Origin: Mortierella alpina
Lineage: Eukaryota > Mortierellomycota > Mortierellomycetes > Mortierellales > Mortierellaceae
DNA: 64,000 nt
Assembly (NCBI GenBank): GCA_029449245.1
Contig: JANATF010000007.1
Location: 186,001 to 250,000, forward strand
Direction of reading: 5' to 3'
Position numbers and translations under genes: made by a program. Positions 1 to 11,490 of this stretch are shown here, piece by piece. Each line of letters starts with the position of its first letter. Within the stretch, counting starts at the first letter, position 1. A model generated the notes under the pieces. The model ran no database searches, was not told where the DNA came from, and saw only the letters and a list, made by a program, of their open reading frames with translations.

Positions 1-1843
1 CTGAAGTTGGGACCGACATTTCTATCACTCGCTGACATTCGTCATACCCACCGCCAGCTCTCTCAGTCCTGGCAATTAGTCCAGAGGGTCGTCGTAAACG
101 CATATCTTGCTTGTGTGGTTTGCATCTGAAAAGTAAATGGTCCGTGCTCATACTAAGTTTTATCCCGGCACAGTGACCAAAGTTCAAGACAATCTGTGTG
201 AGACTCAAAAGGATGTTCATGGCAACTCTTTCTGGCTGCATCTACGGCTGCCTTCAGGCGCGCCTCTCGGATAGCAAAATGGCCTGAGGTCCATCCAGCA
301 TATAGCGCTCACCGTGTCACTCCAGGCCGCCTATAACCTGCGCACAGTAAGTGTTATCCCAAAAGCCCGCAGATACAGCATATCTTCATCGACGGTCTCT
401 GTTTGGCGGAAGTGAGAAAGCATGAGCACCATTGAAGGACTGTCATCGCAGACGCGTTCCCGTCAAGGAAACGTGATGAGACTTCATAACAAAAGAACTA
501 AGATGCAACGGGGGACTGGAAGGTACAGAGTCAGAGATAGCCTAGCAGTAGCGTCATGGCGAGATAGAGCGTCCTTTTCGCCTGCGCCTGGTACTACTGG
601 ATATCAGACTCCTTTAATGCCATGCATCCATATCATTCATTCCAATTGGAGCTGGAGATAAACTACGACGGACCCTTGAACACACACCGTCATTTTCATC
701 AAGTTTGGGCTTGGCTGTGTGAGGGAGCGCAAATGTTACTATAGATGAGCAAAAGGCGAGCATGGGCATATTCGAGCACATCCTGAAAAGAAGGGAAGCT
801 CATATGGCGAACTGCTTTTGGAAAAGAACGGGCTAAAGTCCCAAGTCTTTGTGCCAGCATAATCTTAGGGTCCAGGCACCGACGCCACCACAGGGAGGTG
901 GCGAAGCGGGCTGATAGTAGGAAGAACAAATCATACACTACGCACACTGTCGAGACGAAAAAAAGGGGAAGAGAGGACAAGCTAGCAAGGGACACCAAGG
1001 GGAGATCACAATGATGGCAACCTGCCGCTAAACCTGGCAATGACAGACAGGAGGTTGAGCTGGACATCACCCCAGTCTGTCACACATGTGCGGTACCTTC
1101 ATTCTCCGATCCCGACGGCCAACTTGCAGCTAATGAGGCCTGTCTCGCGAGGATAAAGTCAGAGAAGAGAAAAAAGGAGTTGCGGGAAAAAGAAACAATT
1201 GACCGGCCGACACCAACAAAAAAAAAAAAAAAGATGATCTTGTCGGCAGCAGGCTCGTTGTCCTCTCGCGAGCATTTTGATAACCAAGCAAGGGCATGAT
1301 ATCCTCAAACGCATAGCTTGGGCTGTGAACGAGCAAAGCTGTTGAGGAATTCTGGAAATTTCGTCTATTAGACTGTATTTTCGCCTCACCATCAAACACT
1401 TTTGGACGTTAGGCCACTGTGATACAGCGACTGGCTACAGTAGCGGGGTTGTCCACTAAACCCTCGTCGCGTTATACATACGGCATATGGTGCGGGTATG
1501 TGGCCCCGCAGGCACTCCTACACGCGCACCATCAAGGCTCTCATCTTTCTTTCTCTCCTCGTTATTTTTTTTTTGTTCCTTGCCGCCTCTTTCTTCTTCG
1601 CTTCGCCTCTTTCTTCCTCGCTTCACCTCTTCCCTCTCGCTTAGCGTACTCTTGTTCCTTCTCTCTCGCTCTCAACAGAGTGTCTCTCGCTCTCTCTCTC
1701 TTTCTCTGTGTCTCTCTCGCTCTCACTCACTTCACATCTCTCTGCCTCCCTTCTTCTCTCTCTCGCACATATCGCCTTCCTAATTTTGATCTTCTCATCT
1801 TCCTTTACATCTTTATCTCATCCTACAACATCTTTGCCTGAAG
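1..1843. other. Non-coding stretch upstream of the first gene
   Basis: I see no convincing gene here. Bases 1-129 are open in one plus frame but show no recognisable family, so a cut-off terminal exon cannot be excluded. A strong pyrimidine-rich tract (CT repeats) at about 1536-1800 lies directly before the ATG at 1844 and probably forms its promoter or 5' leader. There is an A-run at about 1218-1232. Confidence 0.5.
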
Positions 1844-3801
1844 ATGGCGCGCGTTGAATCCCCAATGGCGGTATCTCTGAGCGTTAACATTCCCTGTCAT
1901 ATTACCAAGAATGAACTCAACAAGCGAGCCAGCGACTATGAGGTGGCAGCAACCGCCGTCAAAGTCGACATGCCCTACCACTCCTACCTTAACCACCCCT
2001 TCACTCACCCAAAGGAGCTGGAGCACCGACAACAGAAGCAACAGACAGCTGTCAACAAGTACAGCAACTACACGAATAGCAGCAAATCAATTCGCCTTAT
2101 TACCATTCCTAGCAAAAAGATGGTTGGGATCATGAACGAGGATCTCAGCTTGAACAGCCCAACCTCGCCTCTCGTCTCTCCCCCACCGCCCTATCTCCAC
2201 TCCTCTGGCCCAGAGCAGCATGGTGACAGTAAGTTCTGTAGTCTCGACATCAGGAAGCAACAGCCGTCAGTACAGTGGCCATCTATGATGAAGCTTTCAG
2301 ATGCCACTGGGGCAACAACTGCAGCTGTGACGCGCCCAAAGATGGCCAAGGTGCTGCCTCCTCAGGCCATCCCTATTCAATACAATGAGCTACCAAAAGA
2401 TGTGTCCCCAAGTCCTCGAAGATCCAGTCGCTTGTTTGACGGCGGTCAACCGAGCATGCTCAACGTCCATGTCCCTCAAGACGCTCTTGCGCAGGAAATC
2501 TCGGCGGCTACGTCCTTGGTCGAGTCGTTCTCGACATCCCAGTCGACCCCGGAACCATATTGCGGCTTTTGGCAGGATGCCCAGCAGTCCAAGTTCCTTT
2601 GGGTCTTTCTGCCCTTCGGCTGCGTTACTCTTGGAACGGTAACCTGGGTGTTGACGATGCAGGCCTTTGTGGAACTGGCCGTTGTGATGCCCATGATCGC
2701 ATTGGTCATGCTGTCACTGCAGTTTGGAGTAAGTAGCCATCCTCCGATTTTTTGTTAGTCCATTCCAAGAGTTGCGCATGCCTATTGCCCCTTGCATCCA
2801 CTTGAGGGCGTGTGCTCTTGCGCACTTCATGGTGTCTACTAGGGGGGAAGTTTAGGGCGGCAATCCCAAAACGAAAATGAGATGTAGCGGTGGGAGGGTC
2901 AAGTTGAGGGGGTGGATTCGGCTCGTTACGAAGTCCACTGCCGGGGACAACTCTTGTTGCCTTCCTGGTGTTTTCTCAGTTACAGGTGTAGCAATCATCA
3001 CACGGAGGTTCACTCATGCACACCTGGACGGGAGTCGTCCCTCCCTCTTGACGTCCATCTTTTATCTCTCCATTCGTGTGCTTTAAGCAAGCCCCTTCGC
3101 TTCCCCTTGTGCCTTTCCAACATCTTTTGTTGTTGCTGCGTGCTTTTCTAATTCCCCTCCTTGCTTTTTGTATATCGAAGCCTGCCTTATACATTACTCA
3201 CTAATTTTTCTCCCTTTTTGCCGGTTGTGCAATCTAGAGATACCGCTGCAGACGGAGCCATTTCCTGAAGCAGCAGCAGAACAGACCTGACGATTTGGCC
3301 ATAGTAAGCGAGGACAAGATTGCCTCCGCGTCTCCTTACTATGAAGAACATGGCGCGTACTGGCCATCCCATCTTCAACAACAACCGCCCCTTCCATCCA
3401 GACAGCAGCGCCACCATGTCACTTTCCAAGAACCCACATCCCATCAGCCGCGTTTTAACCAGCAGTCCTACAAACAACCACGTATTTCGAACGCGGCCCA
3501 GAGCAATAGGCAAACTCCACACAGGCAGCAGCAGCAGCAGCAACAGCAGCAATCACAGCCACCACAACCACAACAGCCAAGGATGCCTCTGACTGTGAAT
3601 CCTGGTTTATACCGCGCCAACTCGAACAACCACACGGGTGTTAACAATGGTAGCCCGTACTATCAGAACCCACAATTCCTCTCGCCCGTGGATTCACCCC
3701 AGACGCCTCCACCGGCTTACTTTTTGAAACGCGTCGAGCTACCCGAGATTGATCCTGTGGTGGGCGCGTTCGATGTCGACTTTAGTTGCATCCAATACTA
3801 A
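1844..3801 (+). CDS. Unrecognised protein with two adjacent membrane segments
   Basis: Two exons: 1844-2728 and 3238-3801, giving about 482 residues. The intron at 2729-3237 starts GTAAGT, ends CTAG and joins in phase 0. Residues 1-250 are low-complexity (proline-, serine- and glutamine-rich) and look disordered. Residues about 251-295 form two closely spaced hydrophobic helices separated by a short polar turn. The downstream exon begins with a basic stretch (RYRCRR), then a long Gln/Pro/Asn-rich tail with a polyglutamine run near 3520-3550. The basic residues after the second helix suggest both termini lie on the cytosolic side (inference). I do not recognise a family. The 509-nt intron is long compared with its neighbours, so an additional small exon inside it is possible. 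Confidence 0.65.
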
Positions 3802-4315
3802 CGTGTCCTAAGCATCCGATGCGTGTCCTATGCTGTCTTGGAGATCCCCTCCTCCTATTGGACACGCAGGTGGAAACGCCGCCTCCCACACTTCATCGTT
3901 TGAATATTGTCGGAAATCACTCCGGCGCGCGGCCAGAAGAACATGTCCCTCCCAATCGTTCGATTTAGCATTTCCTCAGCAGAGGAGTTATTTAGTACAC
4001 ATATTGCACATATCTGTTTACAATTGCAGCGTCGTTCAGTTAGGCAACGAGGCTTTATCAGTAGCATCGTTGCTCGACAGTTGCGTTCGCAGTCATAGAA
4101 TCCATCATCGTATTCCAGCTCATTAAACTGCAACCTACAGGTCAATGCCTTGGTAGACAGAGACAACGATGCATAACTGTCCAGTGAACCGTCTTCATCG
4201 TCTGTTCACTGCTGCTAAACTTGAAAGACATGCACGGAAGCGTAACACCAACTCTAGCTATGTATTGAAATATACAAGTGCGCCTAACCTCTGACATCCT
4301 CTTTGGCTAAAACGC
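3802..4315. other. Convergent 3' intergenic region
   Basis: Lies between the ends of two convergent genes. I see no gene; it should hold both 3' untranslated regions. Confidence 0.5.
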
Positions 4316-5699
4316 CTATGTTTCCAATGAGATGGCTTTAAGCTGGCTCCTTCTCCAGTTCCAGTATCGCTCCCTGATGGTATCTACCTTCTCGGCCAAA
4401 ATGATAGCCTCCTCCTTGGCCTTCAGCAAGCTATCAGCCCTCCTATCCTGCTTGGCTTCCTGTTCATAAATGTCCAGTAGCGTCGAGTGCACAAAAGGCG
4501 AGAAGTTGGCATTGGGCTTCTGAAGCAAACCCTCGCAGAATGGCTTGATCTCGGAGAGTGGGTGTCCAGCCTTTCTCAGAACTCTGTACTCCACAAACAA
4601 TGGAACCAACCCCCAATTGCGCATAGGTTAGTGGCATGACGAGACGTTTTTCAAACTAAGGTATTGATATTTCTGTAGTCCCAATGAAATGTAGTGTTCT
4701 CTTACCCTGTCAAGTACACCCATGGACTTTCATTGTTGGGCGTCCGTTCAATCTTTGACTTTGCGTACTGAACTTCACGCTCGAGGACTTCTTCGGTTAA
4801 ACCCTTGGGTCCGAGAGTGACCACAAAGTACCGCTGATTCCATGCCGAGTTGTTTCGGACATCGACGGCGATCAACTCGTCGATATAGCTCAGCTCCTCT
4901 TCCCACCATGGTCCCAGTCCAAAGTGGCTCAGGACCCACTGGCGGTAAGACCATGCGTGATAGTTCTTGGGTTCCTCTACCAAAGCCTGTGCAATGCAGT
5001 TCAACTCGGTCTGCACCGCCTCCTGAGCGGCCTTCTGCTGAGACTCGGACAGTTCCAAAAACGGTATCATAGGGACAATGTGCAGGTTTGCTGGTGTTGT
5101 TGAGAGCGTGGCGGCGGGGAAGACGGCGGCCGACATGTGATTGACGACCACCTGGCGATGGTGCCAGATCTGGTAGGACTTTGGGTGCTCGTCAATCATC
5201 TCCTGAACCCACTCCAGTTCCTGTGTCATGTCCTTGTTCAAAGCCTTGAGCAGCGTCTGGCGATAGTGCCTAAGTAGAGCAGGGTGCCGAGTGTTAGAGA
5301 CAAAGAGTTTCCGTTTTGTTTTCCTGCTCGCGTGGTTCGCGTGAGTGCTCGATTTGACACACTTACCAGACGGTGTAGTGAGACGGACTAAGATTGATCA
5401 CGATTGTGGTCAGCTCGAATGCGCGCTCGCTCTGCTCTTGCGACCTGCAAATAGCCCGGAAGTAGTCCATGGCCGTCGAGTCTACAGAGAATAAGGAGTC
5501 GAGTTGGTTTGAGAAGGTCAAGTGAACAGAGCAGGCAGACCAAAGGCGCGAACATCCATGCGCGAGGTTGACGCTGAAACGTACATTCCTTGGTGTAGGC
5601 GATGGGGACCAGTGGGTTGGGGCCATCGTCCTGGGGGATGGGCACGACATCAGCCCACTTGGCTTGTTTGTGGAAGGGGATGTCTTCGTCGGATGACAT
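4316..5699 (-). CDS. RAM2: Protein farnesyltransferase/geranylgeranyltransferase type I, alpha subunit
   Basis: Four exons on the minus strand: 5699-5585, 5481-5367, 5269-4706 and 4583-4316, all in phase, giving 353 residues. This is the alpha subunit shared by the two CaaX prenyltransferases, which attach farnesyl or geranylgeranyl groups to Ras/Rho-type proteins. The family hallmark is a series of helical PPTA repeats, seen here as SPSHYTVWHYRQ, HPKSYQIWHHRQ, EPKNYHAWSYRQ, VRNNSAWNQRY and TPNNESPWVYLTG. The N-terminal region keeps the characteristic IPQDDGPNPLVPI segment. The last intron was placed by protein similarity: using the acceptor before GTTCTGAG restores YLTGVLRKAGHPLSEI, which resembles YLKGIL in animal homologues, whereas the other acceptors meet stops. 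The start MSSDEDIPF is the first ATG that fits. Confidence 0.93.
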
Positions 5700-6117
5700 G
5701 TGCTGATGTGTGTGCAGGTGTGGTGTGTGGGAGAAAAAGCGAGAGGGAACGAGAGCAGCACAAGGGAAAGGTGTGTGGGTGCTGGTCCTCTTGCCAGCCG
5801 CTGGCATGCACGTCACTGACCAGCCTGGAAAGTAGTGCTCCTGTGTTTCTCGCACCCTTCTCACCTTTCCCACCCCTTCGCATCTCCCGCCTACTACACC
5901 CTTCGCACCCCTCCCACCTTCACACCCTTCCTGCGCTCTTCCTGCGCTCGTCCTCTGGCCTTGCTACAGTACCCGGATTTGTCACGAAAGGCAAGGGCTC
6001 ACTAAGCACTGTGGCTGAGTATGCCTGGCAGAGTATAAAATATCCAGGTCGTTGAACTTTGCTCCAGATTCTTTCCCTCACTCCCATCCAAACGCCTACT
6101 CTAGTTTTGCCCAAAAA
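5700..6117. promoter_or_regulatory. Divergent promoter region between RAM2 and pirin
   Basis: About 420 bases separate two divergently transcribed genes. A TATAAAA element sits at 6034-6040, 78 bases before the pirin ATG at 6118. Nothing comparable was found for RAM2. Confidence 0.5.
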
Positions 6118-7188
6118 ATGTTGCCCTCGCGCATCTCCCGCTTCTCGGCTTCTTCCTCCGTGGCTGTTGGCCGTCATATCCTCAAGTCCATCTATGCAGC
6201 AGAGAGACCCGAAGGCATGGGTGCTGTCGTACGTCGCAGCCTGGGCACCATCCACATGCACCATCACGACCCCTTCCTCCTTCTCGACGAGTTTTGGGTC
6301 GGACCCAACGGTGGATTTCCCGACCATCCCCATCGAGGATTCGAGACTGTCACCTACCTGCTCAGCGGACACATCCAGCACGAGGACTTTGCAGGACATA
6401 AAGGAAAGATCGGACCTGGAGATCTGCAGTGGATGACAGCAGGCCGTGGGATCGTTCACTGCGAAATGCCAGTCAAAGAGGAGGACAACAGAAGCAGCAC
6501 TGATACAGGAGCAAAGGACACACTGACTACACATGGTCTCCAACTCTGGGTCAATCTTTCGCACAAGGACAAGAGCTGCGAACCACAGTACCAGGATCGA
6601 CGGGACCATCAGATCCCGAGAGCCTATCCAAAGGAAGGTGTTGAAGTCAAGGTCATTGCTGGTGAATCCCATGGCGCCAAAAGTAAAGTTCACACGAGGA
6701 CGCCAGCCATGTACCTGGACTACAAGATGAAGAAACACCAGACTATCGAGCAACGGATCCCAAGAGAGTATGCGGGCTTCATCTACATGCTGTCGGGCAA
6801 AGCACACTTTGGAGACGGAATAGCCTCAACTGAACCATCAACGCGTCAAAAGGAGACACCAGATGAAACTAAGAGCCAAGCCAAGTCGAACGAGGATCTC
6901 TCCCGGCCGTTTGAAGGACGTGCCCACGAAGCATTGATTTTCTCTCAGGGCGAGGATGCAGACGAGGACATCATCCGAATCCAAACCACGGACGAGGAAG
7001 CCCACTTTGTGGTTCTGGCTGGTCAGCCTCTTCGGGAGCCCATTGTCCAGGACCGCCTGTTCGTCATGAATTCCAAGGATGAGGTCAAGCAGACTCTGGA
7101 GGATTTTAGACAGTTCAAGAACGGATTTGAAAAAGCCAAGGACTGGCGGTCTAACATTGCACCAAAGGGCTATCGCTTGAAGTTTTGA
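6118..7188 (+). CDS. Pirin family protein
   Basis: Single exon of 356 residues. Pirins are bicupin iron proteins; family members act as transcription cofactors or quercetin dioxygenase-like enzymes. The four expected metal ligands are visible: His70 and His72 in FPDHPHRGFETVTY, and His114 and Glu116 in GRGIVHCEMP. The first 25 residues (MLPSRISRFSASSSVAVGRH) are basic, Ser-rich and free of acids, so a mitochondrial presequence is possible (inference). The protein is longer than the usual ~290 residues because of an acidic, Ser/Thr/Glu-rich insertion in the C-terminal cupin at about residues 240-280. The ATG at 6118 is the first in the frame; a longer reading would need a TTG start. An AATAAA-like signal follows near 7250. 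Confidence 0.92.
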   Translation: MLPSRISRFSASSSVAVGRHILKSIYAAERPEGMGAVVRRSLGTIHMHHHDPFLLLDEFWVGPNGGFPDHPHRGFETVTYLLSGHIQHEDFAGHKGKIGPGDLQWMTAGRGIVHCEMPVKEEDNRSSTDTGAKDTLTTHGLQLWVNLSHKDKSCEPQYQDRRDHQIPRAYPKEGVEVKVIAGESHGAKSKVHTRTPAMYLDYKMKKHQTIEQRIPREYAGFIYMLSGKAHFGDGIASTEPSTRQKETPDETKSQAKSNEDLSRPFEGRAHEALIFSQGEDADEDIIRIQTTDEEAHFVVLAGQPLREPIVQDRLFVMNSKDEVKQTLEDFRQFKNGFEKAKDWRSNIAPKGYRLKF

Positions 7189-7282
7189 AGGGGCTACATG
7201 TCGCAAGCGCTTTACTGTGCTTTTACAATGCTATAGATACAGGTATATACGAATAAATAATATAGAGTAGGATTGGGACCAT

Positions 7283-8550
7283 TTAGACGAGCAGAATACT
7301 AGCCAGCAATGCAGCAAACACGGATGCGACACCAAGGGCAGCTCCGCCAGTGTGAGAAGCAGCGCTAGGAACCTTGGCCGTTACACTGCTGGTGACAGAT
7401 CCTCCAGAGGCAGACTGAGATCGAGCAGGTCCTGTGCCGGCGGTAGCCGTTGCTGTACCAGGAAGTGGCACCGAGGAGGTGGCATTCGAGTTCTGATAAC
7501 CAGCAGCGGCCTCACAGCCGGCGACCGACGCAAAACTGATGTTACGGGCGATACCCAAAGGCACCAATTTTTGAGCCAAGAGTACGCCCTCAGTCGTGAT
7601 GTCGTGCTCCAAGCAGTAAAAACCCTTGGTCCTGGGCGACGCAGCATAAGTGTCCAGCGAGCGCGTGAAACGGGTAATCTTTTCTGATTCCGGAATGGGT
7701 TGCCAATCCAGCGTATCGAACTCATCGCCAGTCCAATCCACAACGACGTAACCCAGCTTCTTGAGCACGAAGCGAACGCGGTTATTGATCTCTCCATAAG
7801 GCGGGCGCATGTATTTAAGGCGGAGGCCTGTAATGTCAAAAACGGCCTTCTCGGTCCACTTCATCTCGGCAACAATCTGTGCGTTCGTCAGGGTGGTCAG
7901 GGCATGGTGGGACCAGGTGTGGGACGCGAGGTGGTGACCCTCGGCAACCTCGCGCTTCAGGATTTCGGGGTACATGATGACATTCGATCCCATAACGAAG
8001 AACGAAGCCGAGATCTTTTGTGTTCGGAGGTAGTCGAGAAGCGCAGGGGTCGATGGTGCTGGCCCGTCGTCAAAGGTGACACCCCATGTGTTGGGGGCAC
8101 TGCACTCAAAGAGATCGTCGCCGTTGCATGACTGACATCCTCGGATGCAGCTGAACAGGGTAAAAAAAGGGTGGTTTGTTAGAACTCAAGAGCACGAAGA
8201 ACAATCTAAATTCAAAGCGTGGGTTGTAACCACTTACTCATTTGCATTAACAGCAGCAGTAGGACAGGCTGGTGTGGGGTCCCCTGGTGGGTATGGAGCA
8301 ATAGCAGGAACACCGGTGAGGTCGATTTCCTATACGATGCAAGTGGACGTATCCATTGTCTGTGAGCATTGGCTGTATCTCGTGGAAGATGGCTCACTCT
8401 GAACCGCATATACCCTACCTTTAGCCATGCCTGAACTTGAGGTGAATTGACATCTGGGACCTCGTCTCGTGTTGGGTACCCTGTTATATTCTGGGCGGAG
8501 ATGGCTGCCAGAGCAAGGAGAAGAATAGAGAGCGAAGATACTTTGATCAT
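7283..8550 (-). CDS. GPI-type chitin (polysaccharide) deacetylase, CE4 family
   Basis: Three exons: 8550-8419, 8329-8238 and 8150-7283, giving 363 residues. CE4 enzymes remove acetyl groups from chitin at the cell wall, producing chitosan. A signal peptide (about residues 1-19, MIKVSSLSILLLALAAISA) is followed by a Cys-rich linker. The NodB-type catalytic motifs are present: TFDDGP (residues 100-105, general base and metal Asp), HTWSH (152-156, metal His pair) and RPPYG (190-194). The C-terminus is a Ser/Thr/Gly-rich spacer ending in a hydrophobic tail (about 345-363), typical of a GPI anchor signal. A TATAAAT element on the minus strand lies near 8641-8647, roughly 95 bases upstream of the start. 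It converges with the pirin gene, with only 94 bases between the stops. Confidence 0.93.
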
Positions 8551-9314
8551 TTTTAGCTAGCCTAAGGATGTAAGTGGAGTGCGGGAAACAACAATGCTGT
8601 GAGCGAGAATGGAGAGTCTATGTATCGAGAAAACCCCGGTATTTATAATTCTTCTTTTACCGGGGATTGGCGCATGTTCGCAGGATCATGGCCCCTATGA
8701 TTTGCCAGGTGTGCAGGCAGTCGAGGCTGAGGGCGAACGTGTTTAAAAATAAGCGCAAACAAGGGTCATTGGGCTGGCTAACAGAAGCGTTGTAGCGCCG
8801 ACACGCGGCCCTGAGGATGCGAGCAACATTGGCCTCCCTATCGCACCGAGAGGGAACGGGCGGGTGTTTATCGAGAAAGTATACAAGAAATGAGGGAGGG
8901 GTCGGCAAAAATCTATTAATACGCGCGAGATGTGGCTATGGCACAACGCACAGCCTGCCTAAGGTAGGGCGACATCGCTCTCCGGCTTTCCTTTTCTGCG
9001 ACAGTCTTATCGCGAATGAGCTGCACCGCTGAGGCAGTGTAGACGTTAAGAGGTAGTCTCTCAGTACATCTGGGCGCAATCTTCACATCTGATTTTGTAA
9101 CGGAGCTCGGTCAGCCCCCACTCCAACGAAGAATAATAACAAAAAACCTGCCTACCGTTTTTGTTGGGATATTGCCTGAGCGCCATTCTTCTGTCTTACG
9201 CACGCAAAGTGCCAACCAAGCAAAAAAGAGAAGCGTCTTGTCGAGATTCGCTGCAGCGAAGATCTTGCGCGCCGCTATCAGAGAGGCAAATATGCAAAAA
9301 AGAAATTGATCTCG
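8551..9314. other. Intergenic region, no gene seen
   Basis: Holds the chitin deacetylase promoter at its left end. At 9296-9301, just beyond the tRNA 3' end, there is an A-run that reads as six T on the minus strand, a typical RNA polymerase III terminator. No credible open frame was found. Confidence 0.5.
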
Positions 9315-9387
9315 TGCCTCAACCCGGATTTGAACCAGGGACCTCTTGTTTACAAGACAAACGCGATAACCCCTACGCTATTGAGGC
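9315..9387 (-). tRNA. tRNA-Thr (anticodon UGU)
   Basis: Read on the minus strand this is a 73-base cloverleaf without an intron. The acceptor stem GCCTCAA pairs perfectly with TTGAGGC. The anticodon arm TTTGT/ACAAG carries a seven-base loop CTTGTAA, which gives anticodon TGT. The T-arm CCTGG/CCGGG carries the loop TTCAAAT (B box). The D-arm has the usual GGTTA core (A box). The discriminator base is A, and a T6 run follows 13 bases downstream. It reads ACA codons. Confidence 0.9.
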
Positions 9388-9731
9388 CTCAACCAATCAG
9401 ACCGATTGTGGTTGTGACGGCTAGAAAATTAAAGCTTATATACTATTGTTCCGTCTACCAGGTGATATACAATATAAGTAAATCGCGTGACATACACGAT
9501 TTGGTGGCGTAGATCGAGCTTTCACTTTTTTTTCACTTCGACTGCTCTTCTCTATGCCTTTCTGTCTTCCTCCACCATCGTTCGTGAGCTGTGCGTGCCT
9601 TCACAAATGCCGTTTCTCAGGACCACGACGCATACTCCACTCTTGACCTGTCTTCCATGCCTCTGAAGAATCATCCCGATCCAGCATGCGCAGGTACAGC
9701 AACATTCACGCTCAGACTCCCTCCTCCATAG

Positions 9732-10430
9732 CTAGAGGAAGAAGATAATCACCACCTCTGGAGCTGCGGCGCGCTGGATGACGTTAACACGGTCATTTGG
9801 GAGGCTGCACTGGCACGCATTGATGGCTGGGGTCAGACTGCAACGGTCAAATACAACAAAGCGCACGAGGAGACGCAGGTCGAGTGGGCCTGTCCATCTT
9901 CGAGCAACAATATCCAAGGGCTGTCGAGCATTATCGGCGCTCGCGAGGTGCTTTTGGGCGAAGGTGTACCAGACTGCCATCCGGATCCCAAATGGACGGT
10001 CGCGGACCTCTACCGAGGGATTACCCCTATTAGCATCATTCAGGAGTGGGGCAACCTCTTTGCCACCCCAAAATCAATCGCGCAATCCGTCATCCACAAG
10101 TTCGTTGGGTACCTGGCCGAGCAGGCCACCGAGCTGATATGGAAGCCCCGATGTAAAGCCACCATTGCATGGGAACGAGAGCAAGGCATCACACCAGCCC
10201 AGAAGAGGGCCGTCTATCACGGACCCAGAGGCGACTGGAGCGCAGGGTACGGGTTCAAGTTCAGTATGGATCACTGCCCGTGCAGCCATTTGCTCGTCGA
10301 CCACCATAACGGCCAATGCCCAGGCCCAGTCCGTGACCCACTCGCAGCGGACCACACACTTTTGGAGTGCTGGCTGGGAAAGCAGCACAGGACCACCATG
10401 GAGGGAGTAGGGAAGATACCCTTTTTATAA
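9732..10430 (+). pseudogene. C-terminal remnant of a LINE-like retroelement polymerase
   Basis: An open frame of about 232 codons with no start codon (a TAG immediately precedes it). It begins EEEDNHHLWSC, the zinc-knuckle-like signature often found after the polymerase region in fungal LINE-like elements. It continues with a segment around IWKPRCKATIAWEREQGITPAQKR, which recalls the C-terminal tail of such proteins in Mucoromycota and Glomeromycota, and then a short Cys/His cluster (DHCPCSHLLVDHH). The reverse transcriptase core is absent, so this is a fragment. Its last ~25 codons and following 3' sequence have a degraded relative at 16430-16713. Assignment rests on remembered family patterns, not a search. 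Confidence 0.5.
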
Positions 10431-10690
10431 CAGCAACCTTCGTCCGTTAGACACGCTGATGAGACGTGGCAATAGTCGCGCGGGCCTGAGGGGTTGGAAC
10501 CCAGGGAACGTGACTTGTCTTATGATGACTAGGACTCGATCCAAGGAGGATGGAATGGATGGTAGATCTTTGCCAGGTAGTTCTTAAGATTCGTAGCGTC
10601 ATTCGACTTGAGAGGCATATTGTTATAAAAAAAATCCTCCATAGCTGCTTCTACCTCTCTAGTCCTCCATTCTAGTCGGTCAGCCACAAA
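10431..10690. repeat. 3' trailer of the LINE-like remnant
   Basis: Bases about 10449-10512 match 16560-16621 closely (gacacgctga, then a shared ~35-base block containing aatagtcgcgcgggcctgag), including sequence after the stop codon. This supports both loci being 3' ends of related elements. No poly(A) tail is obvious at this copy. Confidence 0.5.
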
Positions 10691-11490
10691 TCCTCTGGAG
10701 CCATGACCAAGACCCAAGACTATCAGGACACCCTTCGTACGACTCCAATAGGACCAGCGACTCGGCGCTGTCCGTCTTTGGAGGTGTGGCGTTCGACCCT
10801 CGTGTCCAGCATGACAAGGATCAGTACTGTACTTGAGTTACGATTTTAAAAAGGTGACTTGCAGTCATGGCAACCAAGGAGAGACCCAAGACTAGCTCAA
10901 GGCAAAGCCTGCATGGCGATTCGACATCCATCTTGTAAAGGAGCTGCATGTATACAACAAGGCAACGCAGGAATCCTTGCCAAAGATCTGGAGCGAGATT
11001 GCAGTGGTCCTTTTTTACAAGAGGGGAGGTATCAACAGATCCAGTGGCCCGACCTGGTCCGTGAGTAGCTTCCTCTGAGTACAAAAAAGTATCTCCCCTA
11101 TTCTGCCTGATTGGCACCGACCAAGCCAAGTTTGCACGCTACCGAGATCAGCAATCACTGTCTGCCGCTACCATTATGAGTGTGGTCTAGCCAGATGTAG
11201 TTCATTAGGAAATAAAGTAAGCACAAAAAAAAAAAAGGTAAAGTAGGAAAAAAAGGGTAGGAGGATAGGCGGTTACTCTCTTCCATACTGCCAAACAGCC
11301 TGCAGAACCCGGTAGAGCAGCCTTACTCGGAAGGCATCTTGGAGCTCATCGCTGTCGTCGACAGTCCTGGTGGCAAACCGTCGAGTTCGGGGACACCCTC
11401 CTTGGTCAACAACACCTCGTCGTTCTCGTTGAGCATGTTCGTAAACAAGCCTGTCCTGCTCGATGACGCCTTATATGGCTAGAAAGGACG
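10691..11490 (+). pseudogene. Probable decayed protein gene (SANT/Myb-like fragment)
   Basis: Several short plus-strand stretches read like protein but lie in different frames and are broken by stops. About 10695-10835 gives YDSNRTSDSALSVFGGVAF. About 10910-11060 gives RFDIHLVKELHVYN and LPKIWSEIAVVLFYKR, which resembles the SANT/Myb-like start of a family common in these fungi. About 11115-11190 gives AKFARYRDQQSLSAATIMSVV. About 11290-11480 gives PYSEGILELIAVVDSPGG and a Ser/Asn-rich tail. Codon-like spacing and amino-acid composition suggest one former gene. I cannot reconstruct intact exons, and some breaks could be introns. Confidence 0.3.

Noticed and set aside
1-129. Open frame running in from the window edge
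   Set aside because: Only 42 codons, no conserved motif; could be a terminal exon but cannot be supported.
422-661. 79-codon plus-strand frame
   Set aside because: No family resemblance, low-quality composition and no splice context.
10821-11129. 102-codon minus-strand frame with hydrophobic tail
   Set aside because: Lies antisense to the more protein-like SANT-type fragment; no homology recognised.
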